NCBI RefSeq assembly: GCF_050942215.1
Contig: NZ_CP192056.1
Location: forward strand, 3,782,001-3,846,000
Source: Sphaerimonospora sp050942215
GTDB lineage: Bacteria > Actinomycetota > Actinomycetes > Streptosporangiales > Streptosporangiaceae
Length of the DNA: 64,000 bases
Direction: 5' to 3'
The notes under the pieces are model-generated. The model was not told where the DNA came from. It worked only from the letters and a program-made list of their open reading frames with translations, and searched no databases. A program made the position numbers and the translations under genes. Each line of letters starts with the position of its first letter. Position 1 is the stretch's first letter. Shown here in pieces: positions 34,189 to 42,914 of the stretch.

Positions 34189-34764
34189 GTGAACCGAGGT
34201 GCCCACACGATCAACCGGGCGGGGCTGACCCTGCTCGGGCTGATCCTGCTGACGGCCGGTGGGCTGGCGGCCGCGCTGGCCCTGGGCGTCTTCGGCGCCG
34301 GCGCCTCCAGGCGACCGCTGCTGACGGACGACGTCATCGCGTTCGCCCGGACCCACCCGTGGTTCTGGCCTGCGGCGGCGGCCGCGGGCATCGTCTTGGG
34401 GGTCATCGGGCTGTCCTGGCTACTCGTCCAGTTCCGGCGTGACCACAGGGATCGGTGGCGCGTGGAAACCGATCCGTCGGGCGTCACCGAGGTCGACTCC
34501 CGCCCGGCGAGCCGGGCCCTGGCGGCCCAGGTCGGCTCCTACCCCGACGTCCGGCGGGCGCACGCCGCGCTGCGCGGCCCCCCCGACGCCCCCCGGCTCG
34601 ACCTCCAGATCACCGCGCGGGAGTCGGCCGATCTGGGCGACCTGGTCACCCTGCTGCACGACGAGGCGGTCGCCGACCTGCGAAGCACGCTCGGCCTGAC
34701 CCGTCTCCCCGCGCGGGTGCGGCTGCGCCTCGTCCCCGGCGAGTACGCCCGGCGGATCCGCTAG
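34189..34764 (+). CDS. alkaline-shock membrane anchor (AmaP-like) protein
   Basis: 191 aa. Two N-terminal membrane helices (LTLLGLILLTAGGLAAALALG and FWPAAAAAGIVLGVIGLSWLLV) are followed by a soluble alpha/beta domain of about 110 residues. This is the AmaP plan, the anchor that holds Asp23 at the membrane. It starts at GTG with a GGAG-type site. It is the last gene of the five-gene operon; a 25-bp tandem duplication follows the stop. Confidence 0.82.
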   Translation: MNRGAHTINRAGLTLLGLILLTAGGLAAALALGVFGAGASRRPLLTDDVIAFARTHPWFWPAAAAAGIVLGVIGLSWLLVQFRRDHRDRWRVETDPSGVTEVDSRPASRALAAQVGSYPDVRRAHAALRGPPDAPRLDLQITARESADLGDLVTLLHDEAVADLRSTLGLTRLPARVRLRLVPGEYARRIR

Positions 34765-34791
34765 CCCTTCCCGCGGCCGGGCACGCGGGCG

Positions 34792-34841
34792 GCCCCCGGC
34801 CGGCCTCGGCACAGGCGCCCCCGGCCGGCCTCGGCACAGGC
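34792..34841. repeat. exact 25-bp tandem duplication
   Basis: Two adjoining identical 25-bp units (34792-34816 and 34817-34841), GC-rich and rich in GGCC, in the short gap between convergent genes. Probably a recent slippage duplication; a role in termination is possible. Confidence 0.8.
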
Positions 34842-34876
34842 GCCACAGACCGGCTGAGCGTGCCGGCCGCCGAGCG

Positions 34877-35458
34877 TCACCTGGCGGCAGCGGGGCGGGC
34901 GCGTACGTGCATGCGCTCGCCCTGGGGGCCGAACAGGGCCAGCACCTCGGTGGGCTCGTCGCCGGGGTTGCCGAACGCGTGCGGGGTGCGGGTGTCGAAC
35001 TCGGCCGCCTCGCCCGCTTCCAGCACGACGTCGTGTCCGCCGAGCCGTACGCGCAGCCGCCCCGACAGCACGTACAACCACTCGTAGCCCTCGTGGACCT
35101 GCTGCTCCGGCTCGTAGCCAGGCCAGCGCGGCGGGTAGATCTGCTTGAACGCCTGCAGCCCGCCGGGCCGGCGGCTCAGCGGAACGTACGTCATGCCGTG
35201 GTGCTTGACGGGCCGCATGTGCACGCGCGGGTCACCCGTCACAGGCGCGCCGATCAACTCGTCGATCTGCACCTGATAGGCCCTGGCCAGCAGCAACATC
35301 AGCTCCAGCGTGGGCCTGCGCCCGCCGGATTCCAGCCGCGACAGGGTGCTGACCGAGATGCCGGTGCTCTTGGAGATCTCCGCCAGGGTCATGCCGCGCT
35401 CCTGGCGCAGCCCCCGCAGCCGCGGGCCCACCGCCATCAGCACCTCATCGAGTTCCAT
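34877..35458 (-). CDS. XRE-family regulator with C-terminal cupin
   Basis: 193 aa. The N-terminal helix-turn-helix (GPRLRGLRQERGMTLAEISKS... LSRLESGGRRPTLELMLLLA) is joined to a cupin domain (HEGYEWLYVLSGRLRVRLGG, then EFDTRTPHAFGNPGDEP). Such regulators bind DNA through the XRE part and sense a small ligand or metal in the cupin. It is divergent, by 92 bp, from the thioredoxin-reductase/methyltransferase fusion gene, which it very likely controls. The ATG at 35458 fits the start of the XRE domain; a longer in-frame start would add non-conserved residues. Confidence 0.9.
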   Translation of the reverse strand: MELDEVLMAVGPRLRGLRQERGMTLAEISKSTGISVSTLSRLESGGRRPTLELMLLLARAYQVQIDELIGAPVTGDPRVHMRPVKHHGMTYVPLSRRPGGLQAFKQIYPPRWPGYEPEQQVHEGYEWLYVLSGRLRVRLGGHDVVLEAGEAAEFDTRTPHAFGNPGDEPTEVLALFGPQGERMHVRARPAAAR

Positions 35459-35550
35459 GTGCCCTAGGTTGCCATTTCGGCAAGGGAAATTGTCAAATCG
35501 GCCCCACGCCACGGACAGTGGCGCGAGAGCGAACGAGGGAGGAGCCGCGC
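35459..35550. promoter_or_regulatory. divergent promoter between cupin regulator and oxidoreductase fusion
   Basis: Short 92-bp spacer. It contains the inverted element TTGCCATTTCGGCAA (35468-35482), a near-perfect palindrome and a good candidate operator for the XRE-cupin regulator. The rightward gene has a strong GGAGGAG site. Confidence 0.5.
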
Positions 35551-37128
35551 ATGGACGCGACGTACGAAGTGGTGGTGATCGGCGGCGGGGCCGCCGGGCT
35601 GAGCGGGGCGCTCACGCTGTCCCGGGCCCGCCGCAGGGTGTTGGTGATCGACTCCGGCCGGCCGCGCAACGCCCCCGCGCAGGGCGTGCATGCGTTTCTC
35701 GGACACGAGGGCGTGCCGCCACGGGAGCTGCTGGCCGCCGGTCACGAGGAGATCGTGAAGTACGGCGGGCAGATCGTGACCGGCCTGGTCACGGCGGCGG
35801 AGCGGCTCGCCGACGGGCGTTTTCTCGTCACGTTGGACGACGGGTCCGCTGTCGGAGCGGCCCGGTTGCTGGTGGCCACCGGCCTGGTGGACGAGCTGCC
35901 GCCGGTGCCGGGCCTGGCCGAACGGTGGGGCCGAGACGTGCTGCACTGCCCGTACTGCCACGGCTGGGAGGTGCGTGATCAGGCCATCGGCGTCGTCGGC
36001 GCCGGCCCGCTCGCCGCGCACCAGGCCCTGCTGTGGCGGCAGTGGAGCGACGACGTGACCCTCTTCCTGCACACGGCGCCCGAGCCGGGGGAGGAAGCAC
36101 GCGAGCAGCTCGCCGCCAGGGGCGTCACCGTGATCGAGGGCGAGCTGGCCGGGGCCGTGCTGGAGGGCGACCGGCTGACCGGAGTGCGGCTGGCCGACGG
36201 CCGGGAGGTGCCCCGCCGGGTGCTCGCCGTCGGCACCCGGATGAACGCCCGGCTGGACGGGCTCGCCGGGCTCGGCCTGGAGACGGCCGAGCAGGACATG
36301 AACGGGTTCGTGCTCGGCACCTACGTCCCCGGCGATCCCACGGGCAAGACCGGCGTGCCGGGCGTGTGGGTGGCGGGCAACGCGACCAACGTGATGGATC
36401 AGGTCGTCAGCGCCGCCGCGGCGGGCGTACGTGCCGGGGCGGCCATCAACGCCGACCTGGTCATCGAGGAGGCACTCGACGCCGTGGCCGCCCGCCGCGC
36501 CGCGGGAACGGCCACGGAGGAGGAGTTCTGGGACGACCGTTACCGCCAGAGCGAGCGGATCTGGAGCGGCGCCCCCAACGCCGTACTCGTCCGCGAGGTC
36601 GCCTGTCTGCCTCCCGGTCGTGCGCTGGAGCTGGGCAGCGGCGAGGGCGGCGACGCCATATGGCTCGCGGGCAAGGGCTGGCGGGTCACCGCCGCCGACA
36701 TCTCCGGGATCGCGCTGCGCCGAGCGGCCCGTCAGGCCGAGGAAGCCGGCGTGGCGGACCGAATCGACTGGCAGCGGCACGACCTCGGAGAATCGTTCCC
36801 CGAGGGCACATACGACCTGGTCACCGCCTGCTACCTGCACTCTCCCGGCGACATGCCGCGTGAGAAGATCCTGCGCGGGGCGGCCGCCGCTGTCGCGCCC
36901 GGCGGGGTGCTGCTGGTGGCCGGGCACGCGGGCTGGCCGGCCTGGCACCGGGACGACCGGCCCGACGTGCACTTCCCCACGCCGCGGGAGGTGTTCGACT
37001 CCCTGGAGCCGGCGGAAGGGGAATGGGAGGTGCTGCGCTGCGAGGAGTTCGAGCGCGTCCAGAACGACCCGGAGGGGAAGCCGACCACCCGCACCGACAA
37101 CGTGCTCAAGATCCGGCGGCGTCTGTGA
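35551..37128 (+). CDS. bifunctional FAD-dependent thioredoxin-reductase-like oxidoreductase / SAM methyltransferase
   Basis: 525-aa fusion. Residues 1-310 form a thioredoxin-reductase-like flavoprotein: FAD-binding VVIGGGAAGLSGA, second Rossmann GVVGAGPLAAH, redox pair C133 and C136 in CPYCHGWE, and a C-terminal FAD motif ending VWVAGNATN. From about 325 it is a class I methyltransferase (FWDDRYRQSERIWSG, ALELGSGEGGDAIWLA). Fusions of this kind recur in actinomycetes next to XRE-cupin regulators, as here. Thiol-based detoxification is a common proposal; the substrate is unknown. The ATG has a GGAGGAG site 7 bp upstream. Confidence 0.92.
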   Translation: MDATYEVVVIGGGAAGLSGALTLSRARRRVLVIDSGRPRNAPAQGVHAFLGHEGVPPRELLAAGHEEIVKYGGQIVTGLVTAAERLADGRFLVTLDDGSAVGAARLLVATGLVDELPPVPGLAERWGRDVLHCPYCHGWEVRDQAIGVVGAGPLAAHQALLWRQWSDDVTLFLHTAPEPGEEAREQLAARGVTVIEGELAGAVLEGDRLTGVRLADGREVPRRVLAVGTRMNARLDGLAGLGLETAEQDMNGFVLGTYVPGDPTGKTGVPGVWVAGNATNVMDQVVSAAAAGVRAGAAINADLVIEEALDAVAARRAAGTATEEEFWDDRYRQSERIWSGAPNAVLVREVACLPPGRALELGSGEGGDAIWLAGKGWRVTAADISGIALRRAARQAEEAGVADRIDWQRHDLGESFPEGTYDLVTACYLHSPGDMPREKILRGAAAAVAPGGVLLVAGHAGWPAWHRDDRPDVHFPTPREVFDSLEPAEGEWEVLRCEEFERVQNDPEGKPTTRTDNVLKIRRRL

Positions 37129-37281
37129 GACGCGGACCCGTCATTACCGGGCGCCGACCGCATCCTGTGCCACTCTCGCCCCGGCATGGGGGTGCCGCAT
37201 GTGGGCGGCCGGGTAACACCTCCGTACGGACGGCCCGTTCAGGGCTCGGATCGATGGGTGCCCGGCTTCCTGGAAGGCTCT

Positions 37282-38385
37282 GTGATCCCCAAGCGCGCGA
37301 TCCCATCCGCCGCACGGCTCAGGCGGGCGATCCCGCGGCGGGTGGCGGTGGCCGCCCGATGGCTGACATCGCCGCTGCTTCCCGAGGACTACCTCGGGTT
37401 GATCAATCCCCTGTGGGCCGCGGGGGATCTGTGCGGACGGGTCGAGGCGGTGATCCCCGAAACCGCTGACGCGGCGACCTTGGTGATCCGCCCGGGCCGG
37501 GGCTGGAACACGCACCGTTCAGGTCAGTGGGTCCCGATCGGCGTCGACATCCGGGGACGGCGCCACTGGCGCACCTTCTCGCTGTCGTCCGCGCCGGGAG
37601 AACCCGGCGGTCACATCACCATCACGGTCAAGGCCATGCGAGGCGGGCTCGTCTCCGGGCACCTCGTACGTCGTACGGAACCCGGGGCGGTGATCAGGCT
37701 GGGGCGTCCCGAGGGGGCGTTCATCCTCCCGGATCCGCCGCCGCCACGCCTGCTGTTCGTGACCGCGGGGAGCGGCATCACACCGGTGATGTCGATGCTG
37801 GACGGCCTGCTGGGCGGTGCGGGGGCCGTGGCGATGCCGGACATCGTGCTGGTCCACTCGGCGCCGACGGCCGACGAGGTCATCTTCGGCCGGCGGCTTC
37901 GTAGCCTGGCCGCGCGACGTCCCGGGATGCGGCTGCACGAACGGCACACCCGTGCTGAGGGCCGGCTGCGGCCCGCGGACCTGGACAGGCTCTGCCCGGA
38001 CTGGACGGCGCGAGCCGTCTGGGTCTGCGGACCGCCCGCCATGCTCGACGAGATCACGGCCCACTGGCCCGGGCCGCCCGATCGGTTGCACGTCGAGCGC
38101 TTCCGCCCGATGGCGGCGACCGTGGGGTCAGGGGGACGTGTGCGTTTCACCAGGAGCGGCCGGGAGGCGGACGCCGACGGGAGGACCCCGCTGCTCGTCG
38201 TCGGCGAGAACGCGGGGGTTCTCATGCCGAGCGGCTGCCGCATGGGCATCTGCTACTCGTGCGTCGCAGGGCTTCGCTCCGGACGCGTACGCGACATGCG
38301 CACCGGCCAGGTGCACGGTGAGGAGGGCGAAATGATCCAGACCTGTGTGTCGGCCGCCGCCGGCCCCGTCGAAATCGACCTCTGA
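37282..38385 (+). CDS. flavodoxin/ferredoxin reductase with plant-type [2Fe-2S] domain
   Basis: 367 aa. A flavin-binding barrel (HWRTFSLSSAPGE), an NAD(P)-binding domain (FVTAGSGITPVMSML, WVCGPPAML) and a C-terminal 2Fe-2S ferredoxin domain with Cys319, 324, 327 and 355 are all visible. This is the class that feeds electrons to membrane desaturases and hydroxylases. A fatty acid desaturase starts 11 bp downstream, so the two form a desaturation operon. The GTG at 37282 follows a GGAAGG site and fits the usual family length; an in-frame ATG at 37186 adds unrelated residues. Confidence 0.9.
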   Translation: MIPKRAIPSAARLRRAIPRRVAVAARWLTSPLLPEDYLGLINPLWAAGDLCGRVEAVIPETADAATLVIRPGRGWNTHRSGQWVPIGVDIRGRRHWRTFSLSSAPGEPGGHITITVKAMRGGLVSGHLVRRTEPGAVIRLGRPEGAFILPDPPPPRLLFVTAGSGITPVMSMLDGLLGGAGAVAMPDIVLVHSAPTADEVIFGRRLRSLAARRPGMRLHERHTRAEGRLRPADLDRLCPDWTARAVWVCGPPAMLDEITAHWPGPPDRLHVERFRPMAATVGSGGRVRFTRSGREADADGRTPLLVVGENAGVLMPSGCRMGICYSCVAGLRSGRVRDMRTGQVHGEEGEMIQTCVSAAAGPVEIDL

Positions 38386-38396
38386 AAGGAGCGAGC

Positions 38397-39506
38397 ATGC
38401 CTGCCACGACCAGCCCGGCCTCGATCGACACCGAAGCGTTCGGCCATGAACTGGACAAGATCCGCGACGAGGTGTTCGCGAGCCTCGGTGAGGAGGACGC
38501 ACGGTACATCCGCCGCCTCATCGCGATCCAGCGAAAGCTGGAGCTGGGCGGCAGGGCGCTGCTGTTCGCCTCCTGGTCGCCGCCCGCGTGGGCCGCGGGG
38601 ACGGCGGCACTGGCCACCGCGAAGATCCTGGAGAACATGGAGATCGGTCACAACGTCCTGCACGGGCAGTGGGACTGGATGCGCGACCCGAAGATCCATT
38701 CGACCACGTGGGAATGGGACACCGCCTCGCCCGCCGACCAGTGGAAGCACTCGCACAACTTCGTCCACCACACCTGGACGAACGTGCTCGGCAAGGATCG
38801 CGACATCGGCTACTCGGCGTTGCGGATCAGCCCCGAGCAGCGATGGCACCCGATCTACCTCGCCCAGCCGTTCTACAACGCGCTGCTGGCGCTCTTCTTC
38901 GAGTACGGCATCGCGATCTACGACCTCGAACTGGAACGCATCCCGTCGGGGAGAAAAGACCCGAAGGAGGCGCTGGCCCAGCTTCGCGCGGTCATGGCCA
39001 AGATCCGGCGCCAGATCGTCAAGGACTACGTCGCGTTCCCGCTGCTCGCCGGGCCGGTCTTCCTGCCCGTCCTGCTCGGCAATCTGACGGCGAACCTGGC
39101 GCGCAACGTGTGGGCGCACACCATCATCTTCTGCGGCCACTTCCCGGAGGGCGCGGAGTTCTTCACCGAGGACCGGCTCGAAGGAGAGACCCGCGGCGAG
39201 TGGTATGTCCGTCAGCTGCTCGGCTCGTGCAACATCGACGGCGGCCGTCTCTTCCACATCATGAGCGGCAACCTCAGCCACCAGATCGAGCACCACCTGT
39301 TCCCCGACCTGCCCAGCAACCGGTACGCCGAGATCGCGCCGCGGGTCCGCGCGCTGTGCGAACGGTTCGGCCTGCCGTACACGTCCGGGTCGCTGGCCCG
39401 GCAGACAGGCTCGGTCTGGAAGCGCGTTCTGCGGATGGCCCTGCCGGGGCCGCGGCAGACGCCACCGGCGGCATCGCCGGCGAGGACCCTCGATGCCGTG
39501 GCCTGA
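38397..39506 (+). CDS. membrane fatty acid desaturase
   Basis: 369 aa with the three His boxes of acyl-lipid desaturases: GHNVLHGQWDW, HSHNFVHHTW and HQIEHHLFP. It has hydrophobic segments near 60-80 and 215-245. It is similar in plan to mycobacterial DesA3-type delta-9 stearoyl-CoA desaturases and should introduce a double bond into membrane fatty acids using electrons from the adjacent reductase. The ATG has AGGAG 6 bp upstream. A strong hairpin terminator follows. Confidence 0.92.
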   Translation: MPATTSPASIDTEAFGHELDKIRDEVFASLGEEDARYIRRLIAIQRKLELGGRALLFASWSPPAWAAGTAALATAKILENMEIGHNVLHGQWDWMRDPKIHSTTWEWDTASPADQWKHSHNFVHHTWTNVLGKDRDIGYSALRISPEQRWHPIYLAQPFYNALLALFFEYGIAIYDLELERIPSGRKDPKEALAQLRAVMAKIRRQIVKDYVAFPLLAGPVFLPVLLGNLTANLARNVWAHTIIFCGHFPEGAEFFTEDRLEGETRGEWYVRQLLGSCNIDGGRLFHIMSGNLSHQIEHHLFPDLPSNRYAEIAPRVRALCERFGLPYTSGSLARQTGSVWKRVLRMALPGPRQTPPAASPARTLDAVA

Positions 39507-39533
39507 GCTCCGGCGCGCTCCCCTGTGCGAGAA

Positions 39534-39562
39534 GGCCCCGGGCTCGGTGAGAGCCCGGGGCC
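39534..39562. terminator. bidirectional hairpin terminator
   Basis: Perfect 12-bp stem GGCCCCGGGCTC / GAGCCCGGGGCC with the 5-nt loop GGTGA, between the convergent desaturase and phosphatase genes. It can end transcription from both sides. Confidence 0.85.
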
Positions 39563-39587
39563 TGTCGCTCATCGGATGTGAACGCGA

Positions 39588-41351
39588 TCAGGCGCCCCGA
39601 TCCCGTGCGGGAAGGCGTACCGCGAGAAGAGCGATGTCGTCGGTGGTCTCGAAGGATCGGCGGCGCAGGATCTCGTCGCAGAAGACCTCCAGCGGATGGT
39701 GGGCCACGGCGGCCGCCTGCTGACGCAGGTGGGCCAGCCCGGCACCGAGATCGCTGGCGGGATCTTCGACGAGACCGTCGGTGTAGAGCACGAGGGTGCT
39801 GCCGCCCGGGAGCGACTCCACGGAGTCGTGCCTGGGTGTTTCGGGGCCCAGGCGGAGCCCGAGCAGCGGATCCTGCGTCTGCTCCAGGAAGCGGGCACGC
39901 CCGTCAGGAGTGACCAGCAGGGGCGGCGGATGCCCGGACGCGCTCCAGTGCAGGCTCCAGGGACCGCCCTCCGGCCCCTCGATCCGAGCGAGGATCATCG
40001 TGGCCATGGACACGTCCGTGACGGCGGACAGGGCCTGGTCCAGCCGGCCGATGACCAGGCTGGGCGACTCGCGACGGTCCCACGCGAGCGCCCGCAGCAT
40101 GCTGCGCAGCTGCGCCATCTCGGCGGCGGCCTTGAGATCGTGGCCGACCACGTCGCCGATGACCAGGGCGGTGACGCCGTCGGGCAGGAGGAAGGCGTCA
40201 TACCAGTCGCCCCCCACCTGAGAACCGACGGGGGCCGGCAGGTAGCGCGCGGCCATCTGCAGGTGATCCACCTTCGGCAACGGAGCCAGCAGATGGCGTT
40301 GCATCGTTTCTGCGACATCCCTTTGCTGGCCGAACAGGCGTGCGTTGTCCACCGCGAGACCAGCGCGCCGGCCGATGTCGGTGACCAGGGTCACATCGGT
40401 GGCGTCGAAGGGACGGCCCGGGTCGGTGCGTGCCACGGTGAGGGCGCCCAGCACCTGCCGCGGCGTGCGCAACGGCGTGGCGATCAGTGATGTCGCGCTC
40501 CGGCCGGCGAACAGTTCGCGCTGGTCGGCGGCGAGGCCGGTCTTCTCTTCGCCTGCCATCTCGTCCGGGCCGAGCACGACGGTCTCCCCCCGGTTCAGTA
40601 CCCGTGCGAGCAGGGAGACGACGGGCAGGCCGATCGAGGGCACCGAGACCGGTGAATTCGGCGTCTCACCCGGGGGAGGGACGACCACCACCCGGTCGAC
40701 CTCATTGTGATCGGCATGCAGATCCACCACCGCCCAGTCGGCCAGCCGGGGCACGAGCAACCGGCCCAGCCGTTGCAGGGCTTCGTCCACCTCGAGCGTC
40801 TGGGTCAGCACAGAGGTGATCTCGCCGGCCAGCGTCAGGCGGGCGGTGAAGTCCTCCAACGCCGTCAGCTGGTCCGCCTGCCGGCGGCGGACGTTCACAT
40901 GTTCGGTGATGTCGCTGAACACGACCACCGCCCCGAGGACGTGCTCCCCTCGCCGGATCGGTGCGGCCGACCAGGCGACCGGCAACAGGCCGCCGTCGCC
41001 CCGCAGGAAGGTCGTACGTTCGCCACACGTGTGACGACCGGTCTCAAGCACCCCGGTGATCTCGCAGGTGGAACGGGGAATCAGGTCGCCGTCCGCCCCC
41101 CTGTGCAGCAGATCGTGGGCATCGGCCCCCAGCAACGTCGTCACGGGGCGGTCCAGCAACGCCGCCGCCCGCGGATTCGCCGCGGTTATCCAGCCGGCGC
41201 GGTCGGTCAGGTAGATGCCGGTCCCCGCGCTGATGAACGCCGCCTGCGCCAACGCCGCGTCGGGCACGCCGGCATGGCCTTCCGCGCCGGACATCCGCGC
41301 ATCACCGCCGCTCGCTGAGCCTTTTCCGATCCGATCCGTTGCGATGACCAT
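39588..41351 (-). CDS. PAS-GAF-PP2C (SpoIIE-type) serine phosphatase
   Basis: About 587 aa. A PAS domain (near 40-150: GIYLTDRAGWITAANPRAAALLD) is followed by a GAF domain (about 170-330) and a SpoIIE/PP2C phosphatase domain (about 350-587). The phosphatase part has metal-site motifs VGGDWYDAF, IGDVVGHDL and LYTDGLVE. Such proteins dephosphorylate anti-anti-sigma factors and control stress sigma factors in actinomycetes. No anti-sigma partner lies nearby. The ATG at 41351 is preceded by GGGGGGAGG but very closely; the next in-frame ATG (MSGAEGHAG) is an alternative. Earlier in-frame codons read into decayed sequence upstream. Confidence 0.88.
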   Translation of the reverse strand: MVIATDRIGKGSASGGDARMSGAEGHAGVPDAALAQAAFISAGTGIYLTDRAGWITAANPRAAALLDRPVTTLLGADAHDLLHRGADGDLIPRSTCEITGVLETGRHTCGERTTFLRGDGGLLPVAWSAAPIRRGEHVLGAVVVFSDITEHVNVRRRQADQLTALEDFTARLTLAGEITSVLTQTLEVDEALQRLGRLLVPRLADWAVVDLHADHNEVDRVVVVPPPGETPNSPVSVPSIGLPVVSLLARVLNRGETVVLGPDEMAGEEKTGLAADQRELFAGRSATSLIATPLRTPRQVLGALTVARTDPGRPFDATDVTLVTDIGRRAGLAVDNARLFGQQRDVAETMQRHLLAPLPKVDHLQMAARYLPAPVGSQVGGDWYDAFLLPDGVTALVIGDVVGHDLKAAAEMAQLRSMLRALAWDRRESPSLVIGRLDQALSAVTDVSMATMILARIEGPEGGPWSLHWSASGHPPPLLVTPDGRARFLEQTQDPLLGLRLGPETPRHDSVESLPGGSTLVLYTDGLVEDPASDLGAGLAHLRQQAAAVAHHPLEVFCDEILRRRSFETTDDIALLAVRLPARDRGA

Positions 41352-41549
41352 CGCCTCCCCCCGGACGAGTCGAGGAAGAGCCCTGCGCGGTCCCGGTCCA
41401 TAAGCCGAGCGTACAACGCGGTGCCGAAACCGGGCCGTTCCCGGCCGCGCCGGGAATCCGCCGCCTACGGCCCAGCGGTGTGACACGGACGGACCGTCGC
41501 TGCCCGTTCTGAAAGGGGTCTTTCGGCCGGCCATCTCGGCCAGCCCGTG
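41352..41549. other. promoter region of the PP2C gene and decayed sequence
   Basis: About 200 bp without a gene between the phosphatase start and the recognisable moaA remnant. It presumably contains the phosphatase promoter. No clear box or hairpin was seen. Confidence 0.35.
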
Positions 41550-41692
41550 CGGCGGCGGCCGTTCGCCTTCGGCCGGCATGCGGTGGGCACAGCGCAGGTC
41601 GCGCCGGTGCGGACCGAAACCCGCAGATCGGTCGTGACCCGGTCGTAGGCGTCGACGAGCCCGCCGGGCGGCGCGGTGGGAACCGGGGTCAT
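41550..41692 (-). pseudogene. moaA: moaA (GTP 3',8-cyclase) N-terminal remnant
   Basis: Starts with ATG overlapping the xdhC stop (ATGA) and reads LVDAYDRVTTDLRVSV, closely matching the MoaA opening LVDxxGRVxTDLRVSLTD. Then one base is lost, and in the next frame DLRCAHRMPAEG corresponds to NLRCTYCMPAEG. Of the three radical-SAM cysteines, only one remains. Homology stops soon after MPAEG. Intact MoaA (about 330 aa) makes the first molybdopterin precursor. This is a short decayed relic, but its coupling to xdhC shows that a cofactor gene once ended this molybdenum-enzyme operon. Confidence 0.7.
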
Positions 41693-42783
41693 CGATGGAT
41701 CGCCGTGGTGGTCGTCGAGAGACGGCTCCCGGTGCCACCCCAGTTCAGCGCGATGATCTCGGCCGCGACCGAGACCGCGGTCTCCTCCGGCGTCCGGGCG
41801 CCGAGGTCGAGACCGATCGGAGACGACAGCCGTCGCAGCTGAGCCTCGGACACGTTCTCCGTACGTAGCCGGGCCATCCGGTCGTCATGGGTGCGCCTGC
41901 TGCCCATCACGCCGATGTAGCCGGCAGAGGTCTGGACCGCGACCTTGAGCAGGGGGACGTCGAACTTCGGGTCGTGAGTGAGGACGCAGATCGCGGTCCG
42001 CTCGTCGACCTCGACGGTCGGCAGGAACCGGTGCGGCCAGTCGACGACGACCTCGTCGGCCTCGGGGAAACGGTTCCTGGTCGCGAAGACGGGCCGGGCA
42101 TCACAGACCGTGACATGGTAGCCGAGGAACTTTCCGATCCGGGCCACCGCGCCGGCGAAGTCGATGGCGCCGAATACGAGCATCCGCGGCGGCGGTGTGA
42201 AGGATTGGACGAACACCCTCAGATCGTCTCCGAACCGCCGATCCCGCACGCCGGTGGAGACGAGGCCGGTACGGCCGGAGCCGAGCATGCCGCGGGCGAG
42301 TTCGGCGACCGTGGCGTCGCACCGTACATGGCCGAGGGTCCCGGTCGTTCCGGTGCGGGTGACGACGATGCGGCGGCCGATCTCGGGCATGCCGCCGGTC
42401 ACGGTCGCGACCGCTACCGCCTCTCCGGCCATGACCGCTGCGGCGACCTCACCGAACTCGGGGTAGGTGCGGCCATCGACCGGCACAACGAGGACGTCCA
42501 GCGTGCCCCCGCACGTCAGCCCCACACTGAAGGCGTCGTCGTCGCTGACGCCGTACCGGACCAACCGGGACTCCCCGCTGCGCAGAACCTCGGTGGCGAC
42601 CTCGTAAAGGGCGCCCTCCACGCACCCGCCGGACACGCTGCCGACGACCTCACCCGTTTCTGAGACCGCCATCGCCGCGCCTGACGGCCGAGGCGCGGAC
42701 CCCCAGGTCGCGACCACGGTTGCCACGGCGAAACGCACTTGGTCACGCTGCCACGCCGACAGCGCCTCCACGATGTCCTTCAT
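41689..42783 (-). CDS. xdhC: XdhC/CoxI family molybdenum-enzyme maturation protein
   Basis: 364 aa. Both XdhC parts are present: the N-terminal domain (ATVVATWGSAPRPSGAAMAVSETGEVVGSVSGGCVEGAL is its span, with the conserved GSVSGGCVE) and the Rossmann C-terminal domain (MLVFGAIDFAGAVARIGKFLGY; IGVMGSRRTHDDRMARL). The family carries and sulfurates molybdopterin for xanthine-dehydrogenase-type enzymes. It presumably serves the three-subunit hydroxylase encoded at 52.6-56.4 kb. The ATG at 42783 has a GAAGGA site 8 bp upstream. It lies 131 bp after coxG on the same strand. Confidence 0.92.
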   Translation of the reverse strand: MKDIVEALSAWQRDQVRFAVATVVATWGSAPRPSGAAMAVSETGEVVGSVSGGCVEGALYEVATEVLRSGESRLVRYGVSDDDAFSVGLTCGGTLDVLVVPVDGRTYPEFGEVAAAVMAGEAVAVATVTGGMPEIGRRIVVTRTGTTGTLGHVRCDATVAELARGMLGSGRTGLVSTGVRDRRFGDDLRVFVQSFTPPPRMLVFGAIDFAGAVARIGKFLGYHVTVCDARPVFATRNRFPEADEVVVDWPHRFLPTVEVDERTAICVLTHDPKFDVPLLKVAVQTSAGYIGVMGSRRTHDDRMARLRTENVSEAQLRRLSSPIGLDLGARTPEETAVSVAAEIIALNWGGTGSRLSTTTTAIHR

Positions 42784-42914
42784 CCGCACTGTCCTTCATC
42801 CGCGCTCGCCTGGCTCGAAATGTGCCGGCTCATCCGCGAGGGGGCGCCGTCCGCTCGTCTCACCTGTCCGACGCAGGCCGCCGATCCCTCCGACGTACGT
42901 CCTGGCCCGGCTCC

